From assembly GCA_009746045.1 (NCBI GenBank), contig RPFO01000165.1, positions 374,001 through 438,000 of the forward strand: 64,000 nucleotides of DNA. Direction: 5' to 3'. Below, piece after piece: positions 42,401 through 52,196 of the stretch (positions within the stretch are counted from its first letter, which is position 1; every line of letters starts with the position of its first letter). Made by a program: the position numbers and the translations under genes. A model generated the notes under the pieces. The model searched no databases and had not been told where the DNA came from. It saw only the letters and a list, made by a program, of their open reading frames with translations. The DNA comes from Mesostigma viride (taxonomy: Eukaryota; Streptophyta; Mesostigmatophyceae; Mesostigmatales; Mesostigmataceae).

Positions 42401-45400
42401 GCAAATGGTGGGTGGTTGGACTCCTTCCATGTCCCAAGCAAATGGTGGGTGGGTGGACTCCTTCCATGTCCCAAGCAAATGGTGGGTGGTTGGACTCCTT
42501 CCATGTCCCAAGCAAGTGGTGGGTGGTTAGACTCCTTGCAGGTCCCAAGCAAATGGTGGGTGGTTGGAGTCCTTCCATGTCCCAAGCAAATGGTGGGTGG
42601 TTAGACTCCTTCCATGTCCCAAGCAAATGGTGGGTGGTTAGACTCCTTGCAAAATGGTGGGTGGTTAGACTCCTTGCATGTCCCAAGCAAATGGTGGGTG
42701 GTTAGACTCCTTCCATGTCCCAAGCAAATGGTGGGTGGTTGGACTCCTTCCATGTCCCAAGCAAATGGTGGGTGGTTAGACTCCTTGCAAAATGGTGGGT
42801 GGTTAGACTCCTTGCATGTCCCAAGCAAATGGTGGGTGGTTGGACTCCTTCCATGTCCCAAGCAAATGGTGGGTGGTTAGACTCCTTGCAAAATGGTGGA
42901 TGGTTGGACTCCTTCCATGTCCCAAGCAAATGGTGGGTGGTTGGACTCCTTGCAGGTCCCAAGCAAATGGTGGGTGGTTGGACTCCTTCCATGTCCCAAG
43001 CAAATGGTGGGTGGTTAGACTGCTTCCATGTCCCAAGCAAATGGTGGGTGGTTGGACTCCTTCCATGTCCCAAGCAAATGATGGGTGGTTGGACTCCTTG
43101 CATGTCCCAGGCAAATCGTGCATGTCCCAGAAGTAGGCCAAGTTCCGGGTGGGGGCTCCTGCTTCGTTGTGGTTGACCAACGGCAAGCTGTGTTCCGTGT
43201 GCGAGTCTGATTGTTGTACAGCGTGGGATTCTGATTGTTTTTCAAGCATTTTGGCGTCATCGGGTATCGTATCCCCCCACCTGAACTGAAATTTATGTTG
43301 GCTTTTTCCCAAATGGGAATCATGCCCATCTTCTGCTCCGGCCCCACTGCTGGCCCTGGCAACCAGCCTCGGCCCTCAACCCCTTGCTGGTGCCCCCCCC
43401 CCCCCCCCCCCCTCCCTCCCCCCGTTCCCCTTGCTTTTGGACCCCCTCTCTGCCCCTTGCAGTGGCTCCGTCCCCCCCTCCCCCCCCCATACCCCTGGCT
43501 TGTGCCCCCACCCCCACCCCCTACCCTTTGCTTGTGCCCCCCCCCCCTACGCCTTGCTTGTGGCAACGACCCCCCCTCACACCCCTGGCTTGTGGCAAAC
43601 ACCCTCGGCCCTTGACAACCCCACGTGCGCCCCTGGCAGACATGGCGCCGGGATTTTGGCGTGGACAAGCTCACGGCCGAGATGGTTGCGGCCGAGGCGG
43701 CCACAGGCAAGGCCTACATCCACACGTCGCGCGACCGGCAGGGGCGTCCCGTGATCGTGGTCAACGCGGCCAAGCACGTGCCGTCGGTGAGCAGATAATC
43801 CCATCTACTAAGCACACCGCAGTATTGGATAGACAGTGATCCTGGTCAACGCAGCCAAGCAGGTGCCGTCGGTGAGCATTATCTGCCAGATGGTGACCGC
43901 TCTTGGAACTGCGCAGAGCAGATTAAATCACTACTGCTGCTGCTGCGCTGCTACGGATTATTACCTAGGAGTTTCATCCAGTAGTGTTATCCAGGATAAT
44001 TAGCCAGTAGTTTTATCTAGGATTATCCGGCGGAGCCCATTTTCGGAAGAACCAAAGTTTCGAAGAAAGGCCAAAGCAATTTATTTGGAGCGGTGCGTAA
44101 AGAGCGGACGCAATTAGACGATTCCCATCGGCGTCTACTTATTGGAGGATGGTTCTTGGCGCAAGTCTCCTGACTTTCGGCCAAGATGGTACGACAAAAA
44201 CAGGATTGAAGGATTTCAGGGAAAGAGCACGTCACACTGCATCCATCCATCCATCCATCCATCTATCCATCCATCCATCCATCCATCCATCCATCCATCC
44301 ATCCATCCATCCATCCATCCATCCATCCATCCATCCATCCATCCATCCATCCATCCATCCATCCATCCATCCATCCATCCATCCATCCATCCATCCATCC
44401 ATCCATCCATCCATCCAAATAATTTGCGCTAATTCGCAAGCATAAGTCCTGGCGCTTGCGGTGCGTGCGGTGAGCGTGCGGTGAGCTGGTGATTGCCTGA
44501 CTCAGGAGTTTTGCGCCAAGATCCATCGTCCAATTAGTAGACGCCAATGGAAGTGGTCGAGGTGCGCCCACACTTCACACAACTTTCCAAATAATTTTGG
44601 CTTCGCTCTTTCTTCGAACGTGTTCTTCCAAAAATGGGCTCCGCCGACGTGAAGTTTTAACGTGAAAGGTTACAACGCACGTTACTTGACTATTCAGTAG
44701 TGTCGTCCAGGATTATCATCCGTTAGCATTATCCAGGATTACTTAGCCAGTAGTAGCTGCCCATGTGTGGTCCTCCCCCTTTTGCCCCCCCCCCCCCCGC
44801 CTCGTGCTCTCGTGTGCCAGCAAACCTCGCTGCAGGACAGCTCGCGCCTGTGCGTGTACCTGATCGAGCAAGTGCTTGCCACGCTCAAGCAAGAAGGGCG
44901 CGACCAGTTCCTGGGTGTGTTTGACCTGCGGGGCTTCCAGTCGTCCAACACCGACCTTGAGTTCATGAAGTTTCTGGTGGGTTGGCCCTTTGTAGTGGGT
45001 TGCTTTTGCGTCACTGTTCACTGTATGCATCGCGTATACTATGTGCACATTACCACGTCGCCTTCCAGTCGTCCAACACCGACACATGAGTTCATGAAGT
45101 ATCTGGTGGGTTGGCCCCCCCCACTGTTGCGGTTGCTAGTTCATTGCCGCACAGCCACGTGCACCGTTACCATATGCGTCACTGCCATGTGCACTATTCA
45201 CTTTATGCACCATGCATACCATAGCACCGCATTATTTAGCGGGGGGGATGCTTGGCGTGTGTTATCTGCCGCAATCCATGCTAGAGGAGTCCTCCCTTTT
45301 CCTCTATTCTGTCAACACCTTTCTTCCTCAAGTTGCACATTAGCATTGAGGATTTGTACGCACTTTTGCCTTTTGTTAGTCATTCGGGCCATGGCGCCCG

Positions 45401-47622
45401 CAACCCTGCGACTAGAGGTTACTGTCTCAACGCCTCTCTTCCTCCCGTTGATTATATCCCTGTACGCTTGCCCCATACTCCTGTCCTTTGAGACCATCCT
45501 AGTATTCGGTAGATGCCGCGACCAATAGCCCTTTTCCCTTGGTGTTTCCCATCCCGCATGCCACGGACATGACCGCCATCCGGTGGACGTCTTCTTCCGG
45601 TACTACCCCATGCAGCTGTACCGGTACTCACTCCTACTCCTGTGCTTTTCCCTTGGTGCTTCCCGTCGCACATGCCACGGGCATGAACTTGATCAGATTG
45701 ATGTCTTCTTCAACTACTACCCAAAGCGGCTGGGCCAGGTGCTCTTTGTGGACGCGCCTTTCATCTTCCAGCCCGGCTGGGCGCTCATGAAGCCACTGCT
45801 CAAGTCGTACGCCAACCTGGTGGGTCCCTGCACTTGCGCGCGCCACTAAATTTGATGATGCGTACTACTGTAGCAGTATGCACAACTTTATCAACTCAAG
45901 CACAGTACAATGCAGAAATAGATATCCTGCGCGTGGCATGGTGGCCAGAACGTAGTGGTTGGTGGCATGCCCAAGGTGGACGCGAACGTGACGCATGTGT
46001 CCTATAGGTGGCCATGACCCACCATCTTCCAAGTCTGTATACTACACAATAGAAAGTAGTGACACAGTCAGATGGACAGAGGCAGCGACATGCCGATAGC
46101 CATATATTGTAGATTCTCCCGATTTCTGGCCTGTGCTGGTTGTCTCATGGTCATGTTGTACACAACACAGGAATATCCGGCCTAGCCAAGTATTCATTGG
46201 GCGGCTGACGTGCACTACTGTTCCTGTGTGAAGCTTTATCCCCAGTTGTGACTCCGCGTGTGCGTGCGGCTGCATGGCATGGAGTCTTGGCGGCCCACAG
46301 CACAGCAAGGGAGTGCTGGTGTCAGGCAGACCTGTGTGTGCGATGTGTGTGTGCTTGGTTGTGCCACAAAGACCTGTGTGTGTGAGTATGAATATGAACT
46401 TTTCGCCTATGGGCAGGCACCAGGCATGCATATGCTTGTGTGATCTGCGCATCGGAGGGGCTATGTATTTTGTGCATACACGGCATATTACCTTCTAGGT
46501 GTACGGCATACGTCAAGGTATCAAAGAGACAACAAGTATGACAACAAGTATGCCCGCAGGGTGCACTGCGCAATGTAGGTACCTTTCCCATGTGCACAGT
46601 CCACAGCACTACGCTCCTTTGGCTTGTGATGGGGGCGACGACAGACGTTATGGCTTGCCGACTTTATCGCAGCACCTATCACTCGAGCAAGAGCACCTAG
46701 TAGTTGTCATGTGACGTTGATGTTCTACCACGGCTGCACCCAGCATACTTTCATGCATGCCCAGGAGTGTGCAGGTGTGTCGTGTCTGCATGAACGCCGC
46801 CAGTGCAGCGGGTCTCATCAAATCGTTTCAACGGGAGAATCGTTAGGCCCATTTTCCAAAGCTCGCTTTGCATGAGTACCTCGACTTGCCATGATGCAGT
46901 GCAGCTTATAGGTATAATGCCAGAATGTAAGTTAGATGTATCTGGCCATACAAACCATGTGCTATTGTGCAGTGCACTGCTAATACCACGCGTTTCCGGT
47001 CTGAGTCTATTTGGAAGGGAGTTTGGATGGGAGGCCAGTCTTGTGCGGAGACTATGCAGGTGCCCAGTGGGTTCACAACTCACACTGCCTGTGGGCAAGT
47101 AATTAGTTATTGGCGAGACCCTTTTACAGTTCAGCTTGGATTACATGGGCAACAGACAGGCTAGCATTTGCGTACATGGTGGGGTGGTGGAAGCACAGCA
47201 CAGGCGCACATGTTTATGTGTGGCTTACTTGACAATGTGTCGCTTATTTGAATGGATGATTTGGTAGTATGCTAGCACTCAGATGATCGTCATCATCATT
47301 AGCACTCATTAGTCGTGGCTTGGCGAGCAAGGGTTGGTCTCTCACGGCACGTATTTCCCCATGTGCCATGCGATATTTTATTGAAAGCCTAACAACAGTG
47401 ACCTTTGGCTTTTTCAGTCGAATGGTGGATTAAAAAGCCTAGAAGAGGTTGACATCAAGTCATCACCCTGCCATGCAGAATGTTTTGACCTGTGCTCCGC
47501 GGGCTGAGAGTCGTTGGCATGCACTACTGTTCGTCATCATAATACCTGTGCAGGTGTACTTTTGCAACCGGAACAGCTACAGCGACTATTTTGAGCCTGG
47601 GAAGGAGCCCAAGGCGCCGTAA
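39433..47622 (+). CDS. CRAL-TRIO (Sec14-like) lipid-transfer protein gene, six exons
   Basis: Exons: 39433-39453, 39591-39740, 43640-43786, 44821-44976, 45697-45819, 47554-47622. All introns are GT-AG and phase 0, and joining the exons gives 221 codons plus TAA. The product has a CRAL-TRIO N-terminal helix region (exon 2, [20 protein letters not shown]), then [15 protein letters not shown] and [19 protein letters not shown], the lipid-binding core [55 protein letters not shown], and a short tail [11 protein letters not shown]. Family members carry phosphoinositides, retinoids or tocopherols between membranes; the ligand here cannot be told. Exon 1 (seven codons) is the least certain. This is the only clear host gene. 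Its coding sequence is 8% of an 8.2-kb locus filled with repeats. Confidence 0.82.
39591..39740 (+). CDS. CRAL-TRIO gene, exon 2
   Basis: 150 bp, 50 codons ([14 protein letters not shown] ... AEKLAKYL). The acceptor is CCCCCCCACGCAG and the donor CTG|GTGGGTAA. Its last 33 bp plus donor are the first of four tandem 71-bp copies. Confidence 0.85.
39708..39990 (+). repeat. 71-bp tandem repeats spanning the exon 2 3' end and its splice donor
   Basis: Copies begin at 39708, 39779, 39850 and 39921 (period exactly 71). Each comprises the exon end GAGAAGCTG..CAAGTACCTG, the donor GTGGGTAAAC and about 30 bp of intron. The second and third copies keep an intact GTGGGTAA; the last has GCGAGTAA. More degenerate copies continue to about 40100. 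Confidence 0.9.
40180..43115 (+). repeat. 37-bp minisatellite filling intron 2 (~80 copies)
   Basis: Unit core CCAAGCAAATGGTGGGTGGT followed by TGGACTCCTTCCATGTC. Frequent variants are TTAGACTCC for TTGGACTCC, TTGCATG for TTCCATG, GGTGGGTGGGTGG, and short 27-bp units lacking TGTCCCAAGC. As 37 is not a multiple of three and stop words are rare, ORFs appear on both strands; they are not genes. The first unit (GAAGCTGACCCAAGCAAATG) strongly resembles the exon 2 end GAAGCTGACCAAGTACCTGG. Confidence 0.95.
43390..43639 (+). repeat. C-rich repeats before the exon 3 acceptor
   Basis: Repeated CCCCTTGCTTGTGCCCCCC and CCCCTGGCTTGTGGCAA blocks, five or so, ending in the true acceptor CCCCTGGCAG. They resemble duplicated polypyrimidine/acceptor segments. 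Confidence 0.7.
43640..43786 (+). CDS. CRAL-TRIO gene, exon 3
   Basis: 147 bp, 49 codons ([15 protein letters not shown] ... NAAKHVPS). Donor TCG|GTGAGC. Frame and phase agree with exons 2 and 4. Confidence 0.85.
43836..43877 (+). repeat. Duplicate of the exon 3 3' end plus donor, inside intron 3
   Basis: GTGATCCTGGTCAACGCAGC...CCGTCG|GTGAGC repeats the exon end at 43751-43792 with an 85-bp offset and few mismatches. The donor hexamer GTGAGC is intact. Confidence 0.85.
44027..44655. mobile_element. Foldback element with a CATC tract at its apex, in intron 3
   Basis: About 150-bp inverted arms (44027-44180 and 44491-44655): the left begins CGGCGGAGCCCATTTTCGGA, the right ends TCCAAAAATGGGCTCCGCCG, and both carry TTGGCGCAA and GCGTCTACT. 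A CATC tract occupies the loop. Flanks on both sides carry ATCCAGGATTA-type words. No ORF; a non-autonomous foldback or MITE. Confidence 0.75.
44241..44417. repeat. CATC tetranucleotide tract
   Basis: About 44 CATC units with one CATCTATC variant near 44261, in the apex of the foldback element. Confidence 0.95.
44821..44976 (+). CDS. CRAL-TRIO gene, exon 4
   Basis: 156 bp, 52 codons ([15 protein letters not shown] ... [10 protein letters not shown]). Acceptor CGTGTGCCAG after a C-run, donor CTG|GTGGGT. Confidence 0.88.
45063..45116 (+). repeat. Duplicate of the exon 4 3' end plus donor, inside intron 4
   Basis: TTCCAGTCGTCCAACACCGA...ATCTG|GTGGGTTGG repeats 44935-44987 at a 128-129-bp offset. 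The following intron sequence is also partly duplicated. A one-base insertion breaks the frame, but the donor is intact. Confidence 0.85.
45531..45625 (+). repeat. Duplicate of the exon 5 acceptor region and 5' end, inside intron 4
   Basis: CTTTTCCCTTGGTGTTTCCC...GTGGACGTCTTCTTCCGGTA matches 45645-45740 with a constant 114-bp offset. The copy could encode VDVFFRYYP but lacks an AG at the equivalent splice position (CCATCCG instead of GATCAG). Confidence 0.85.
45697..45819 (+). CDS. CRAL-TRIO gene, exon 5
   Basis: 123 bp, 41 codons ([15 protein letters not shown] ... LLKSYANL). Acceptor CTTGATCAG, donor CTG|GTGGGT. It carries the most conserved part of the lipid-binding fold. Confidence 0.88.
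46110..46150 (+). repeat. Dispersed repeat fragment in intron 5
   Basis: GATTTCTGGCCTGTGCTGGT plus TGTCTCATGG; same family as 18990, 20605 and 39120. A loose reverse trace (ATCAAAGAGACAACAAG) lies at 46518. Confidence 0.6.
47554..47622 (+). CDS. CRAL-TRIO gene, exon 6 (terminal)
   Basis: 66 coding bases plus TAA ([16 protein letters not shown]...). Acceptor ACCTGTGCAG. The join ANL|VYFC fits the end of the CRAL-TRIO fold. Confidence 0.75.
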   Translation: MYFCNRNSYSDYFEPGKEPKAP

Positions 47623-48890
47623 ACTTTCTGCTTGGCCGCACCCGTGGTGACGAGCAGGTTGCCTAAATGCCGCCAGCACAGTTTTATGAAGTCCATGGCA
47701 GTGAGGGCATGGTGTTTCGATGAGATGCATCTAACTGCAAGTGCGGTGCGGTGCTCAGATCCCGGCATGCCTCGCAACCCTCCCCACCGATGTGCGCTGT
47801 TCAGATTCCCTCACGTTGGCAGCCTAGAAATTTTGCTGTCTAGGGTTATCGAGGTAGCATTACTAGAGGTGGGCCGAGCCAGCACATCAGCTGTCATAAG
47901 AACTTTACGTAGCATTCAGCCTTGAGTTACAGCGCCCAATCAATTCTACTCCTCCATCGAATAGATTCAATCTGCACTTTCTCTCTTGTATCTACTACCC
48001 CACCGGCCCCCTCTAGATTCATCTTTCTAGATAAGTTCCGTTCCGGCCCGCCAGCCCTGTACCCCATTCCACTCCCTTGCTGTCCATTCATGTCTTCCAT
48101 TCACAGCCAGTACGTGTATGCTTGCATACAAGCGCTTGTGATTTAGTGGTTACATCCAACAAAAGTGATTGAGTTGTGACATCCAATGTGTTGTGAAAGT
48201 TAGGCTTTTATTCGGGGTCTCTTGGACAAGTATTGAGGAAAATAGAAGGTTTCCAATAGAGGAGAGTACTGCGACCTGAAATGTTTGTTTGAAACCTGTG
48301 GTAGAGCCCTTTGGTCGTGGCCTAATCCATGTGGGGTTAGCTGATTGGTCCTGTCCTGCCAGTCCTAAGTGGTCCTTTTAACCCGTATTTTTTTGAATTA
48401 GAACGCGATATATCGCGTTGTAAGCTTTTTTTAGAACGCGTATAGCACCTAAGGAAATTTTTTTTTCATGGTCATGTATATACTTTCCTGAAAGCCCATA
48501 AATCATCGGGGTTCTTTGAACGGAGTTTCTTCTATACGTGAATGCGGGAACAAGAGGCCGCTGGATGAGCGGCTTATAGGTCGTAGTGTTTTCTCGTAGC
48601 TGTTTGGCTAGAGCTTTTGTGATTAGTAGATGCAGTATAGTGCATGGTTGAGAAATGAATTAAATAAAATGTGCGTTCCGCGCTTGGGTTGATTATACCC
48701 GGGCGGAACGGGGCGTGAGGTGCAGTGCCCCTGAAAAGAACAACCTACGCATTATTTAATACTAGCCGTGCAGATTCGGGATATTCTACCCCCAGTCTGT
48801 ACGGTTAGCGTCTTACTAGCATCACTGAACATAAGGGTTTAATGACGTCAGTTAGCTAGGGATAAGGGAGGTTTTGCGACTAAAAGCCGC
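47623..48890. other. 3' flank of the CRAL-TRIO gene
   Basis: No gene recognised. Near 48420 is a short direct repeat of GAACGCG(A)TAT. The right part borders the non-autonomous DIRS-type element. Confidence 0.4.
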
Positions 48891-51032
48891 TTATGACACT
48901 TGAGCTCCCAAGAAAACCAGCATTTGATTGAAAACAATGAGTAGAGCCCCTGCCAAAGGCAGGTTTAAGTAGTCATCTCGTCTCCCTCGCATGCAGGAGC
49001 AAGAGCCCCCCAAGGGTGGGATGGGTGGGAAGAAACAATTACGGGTCACAACCCGCCGACCATGCTTATCAAGCCTACCGTCAAAATGGAAAACGGCAAA
49101 ACCAGAAATATCCTAACGCTGACAATTTAATAATTCAACCAGCCAGCTCATCTGTCACACGTCTGAGCTGTCAGGCCATGTGTACTCTTCGAATGCAACC
49201 CTGAACACACTACCCAACCAAGCAGCACACCAATCAATTGGTGAGTGCTGGTTACATCAGATTTTATTACAGCTTTTTGACGCAACTTCCGTCAGCATTC
49301 CACACATGGCCGGCCGTTCAAACAAACGGCGCCTGACTTACAAAAGGCAAAGCTAGTTGCCAGTAGGATTTCCCGGTAAACAACAAGTCGTCCCCATTCG
49401 TCTAACAAGCCTCTCTGCATGTACAGCCACAAGGTTGTGGCGGCCCTTTCTTTCCCGCATTCTGTTTAATAAACTATTTTCAGAGAAATCCGATTATGAC
49501 ACTTGAGCTCCCAAGAAAACCAGCATTTGATTGAAAACAATGAGTAGAGCCCCTGCCAAAGGCAGGTTTAAGTAGTCATCTCGTCTCCCTCGCATGCAGG
49601 AGCAAGAGCCCCCCGATCCACCCCAGTCCCTGGCGCCATTGCCCTCCTCCCCCGCACTGTCGCCGTTCAGGAAACAAAACTTGATAGGATCACTGTTGCC
49701 CTAATAACAGTGAACAAAGAAAAGAAGAAGAATCCCCCCCCCTCTTCCAGGCAGCCTCGAGGGTAGCCGCTTCCATAAAAGACCACAAAGTGGGGCGTGT
49801 CGCAACATCTCCTTCATGGCGACTCAGCCCGCACAAGGCTATAATAACCCCCTAAGGGGCCCGACGATAAAAGGTTAGCGAATCCGCGGAGCCGCCTCAG
49901 CAAAATATTATTCCAGATAAAAACCCAGAAAATTCGCATTCCGACGCCACCAGGGTTTGAACCGCTACCTGCCGGGTGCTGAGCAGGGAGAGACGACAAG
50001 GCCAGGCACTGCCACTGCCAGCCGAGACGCCTTTCCGATACTCGGTTCCTTTTGTGGGAATTTTGCAAATATATTTTCTTCCGGAACGCAAGAAATTAGC
50101 CGGCCGCGCGTCACCCTTACATCCCTCGCTGGCCCATAACAAAAAAGGGCCGCGCACCAAGCCGAAAGCAGCGCCATGCAGCGCCCTAGGCTGTGGGCCG
50201 CTGACTGACTACCAGCGCAGTCTCATGGAATCCAAATTAATCTATTGACCTTCGCACAGTTTCCGCATTAGCTGCGGACTTCTTAGTCGACATGATTGGC
50301 TCCGCTGCTGGAATTACCAGCAGCCGGGGCGGGGCGCCCAGCCCACTTTCTATGACCACCGAGACGCTGCCCAGCAAGGTGCCAACCAGAACCACTTGGC
50401 ACATTGGTAACGCGAAATTTCCGTTCCGTTCAAACCGCCCCTACCTGCCGTGAAGTCGCAAAGCCCGCGACTTCATAGCAGGCAAGGACGGGGTCTTTGC
50501 CTAATTTTCTTTAGCCCCGCCGCCATAGCAGCGAGGCCGCTCATACTGCTTCAGTGAGCACATTCAAAGAAACAATTACGGGTCACAACCCGCCGACCAT
50601 GCTTATCAAGCCTACCGTCAAAATGGAAAACGGCAAAACCAGAAATATCCTAACGCTGACAGTTTAATAATTCAACCAGCCAGCTCATCTGTCACACGTC
50701 TGAGCTGTCAGGCCATGTGTACTCTTCGAATGCAACCCTGAACACACTACCCAACCAAGCAGCACACCAATCAATTGGTGAGTGCTGGTTACATCAGATT
50801 TTATTACAGCTTTTTTACGCAACTTCCGTCAGCATTCCACACATGGCCGGCCGTTCAAACAAACGGCGCCTGACTTACAAAAGGCAAAGCTAGTTGCCAG
50901 TAGGATTTCCCGGTAAACAACAAGTCGTCCCCATTCGTCTAACAAGCCTCTCTGCATGTACAGCCACAAGGTTGTGGCGGCCCTTTCTTTCCCGCATTCT
51001 GTTTAATAAACTATTTTCAGAGAAATCCGATT
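48891..51032 (-). mobile_element. Non-autonomous DIRS/PAT-type element with split direct repeats
   Basis: On the minus strand: A1 (51032-50567), a ~950-bp body (50566-49615), B1 (49614-49494), A2 (49495-49030), B2 (49011-48891). A repeats are 466 bp and B repeats 121 bp, each pair almost identical; B1 and A2 adjoin directly. The layout equals that of the autonomous element at 28412-33826. Terminal sequences are related (TTTCAGAGAAATCCGATT versus TTCAGAGAACCACGATT), as are B-region sequences (AAAACAATGAGTRGAGC...AAAGGCAGG). The body has no gag, RT or recombinase, so it would need enzymes in trans. Confidence 0.85.
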
Positions 51033-51296
51033 TTTTTAGCTTCTCAGACCTACCAAATTCCTATTCCATAGAGAGAGTGCTATGAATACAGGGGGGTCTG
51101 GTCATGACCGCGATTTCTTGACCCTAGGTGACAAGCGACGTGTGTATTCAGAAATTAATAAAGTAAATAATCTGGCCTTTTGCCTGAGCTATGTGCAACA
51201 TATGTAGAGTCTGTGAAACAAAAGCCAGGCCCATTCGGCCACTGCAGCTATTTTTCCTATGCATCACAATTACGCGGACAAGATTTCATTTCTCAG

Positions 51297-51520
51297 ACGC
51301 CGCAAGCGGCTCGAGAACACTCCCTTCACCGTGGACGACGACTTGACCCTGGCGCAGCAACAACGGCGACGGTAGCTATGGCCGACCTACCTCCAGCTCC
51401 GGCAGACCAAGGCGGGCCAGCCGGTGTACTGGAAGGGGGCGGCCATCTACGTCGGCCACAAGCCCTGGCACGCGACCCCCTCGACCACCGCGGCCCCAGC
51501 GACTCCAGAAGCCCCAGCCT
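51297..51520 (+). pseudogene. Possible LINE ORF1-like fragment
   Basis: Two adjacent frames give RRKRLENTPFTVDDDLTLAQ and then PTYLQLRQTKAGQPVYWKGA followed by AIYVGHKPW. The second resembles the C-terminal nucleic-acid-binding part of LINE ORF1 proteins (basic region, then a G-x-x-IYV strand). A stop and frame change separate the halves. The assignment rests on general resemblance only. Confidence 0.3.
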
Positions 51521-51559
51521 AGGGGAATACAGCAGCCGAGTAGTGTAGAAAAGTTAAGA

Positions 51560-52190
51560 CCGTGGCCTTGTACATGCCCGCCTACTACAGGCACTATACC
51601 AGCTGTAGCCTAGCATTTTAGTCATGTACATGTGTGCCTATGATGATGAGCCACACTCCAGATGATGCCTAGCTTTATTTAATTATGCAGTGCCCATGCA
51701 GGGAGTCACTCTCTGCTGAGAAGCCATGCCCTAGCTCTTGTATAGCTATGCTGATCTTCCCCACCTATGACGAGCTCCCCTTAGCTGGGTGTTGCCCGAG
51801 ACTCTGGGTGGTGCAGGTGCCCTAGTGCACCTAGAGCAAGTGTTGCTTACATTCCCACCCTTGCAGGAAGTAGCTTAGAATGTATTATAGGCCATATGCC
51901 CCTTCTCTGGGCTGTGTGCTACAGATACTCCCAACGGAGTTATGTTCCTAATTAATCACAATTACAACGCAGTACAACGCAGTACAACACAGTAGGAAGC
52001 ACCTGCGACTATCACAACATGCCACATGGGGTGGGGGGCCTAATAAGGCCATGGAAGCACCATGATTGCAAGTAGCGTGCGTCAACATGATACTACACGT
52101 GAAATACACGATGGGAGCACACTCTATTGTATGCATAGAAGCATGCTGACACCATCAATTAATCCCCAGCGCCTGCCGTAGCCTAGCGCC
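51560..52190. other. Gene-free stretch upstream of the piggyBac relic
   Basis: No gene recognised. A TTAA at 52157-52160 (AATTAATCCCC) near the piggyBac ORF end is a possible insertion-site remnant. Confidence 0.4.
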
Positions 52191-52196
52191 TAGCGC

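Noticed and set aside
40180-43115. CRISPR-like array (regular 37-bp repeats)
   Set aside because: Units are directly adjacent with no unique spacers, the context is a spliced eukaryotic gene, and no cas gene is present; it is a minisatellite.
45583-45625. Extra coding exon VDVFFRYYP before exon 5
   Set aside because: It duplicates exon 5, lacks an AG acceptor at the right place, and would break the protein by repeating the same strand-helix segment.
49940-50035. Possible type II tRNA on the minus strand (GGTTCAAACCC)
   Set aside because: Acceptor and T stems do not pair; it is inside the body of the non-autonomous DIRS-type element.
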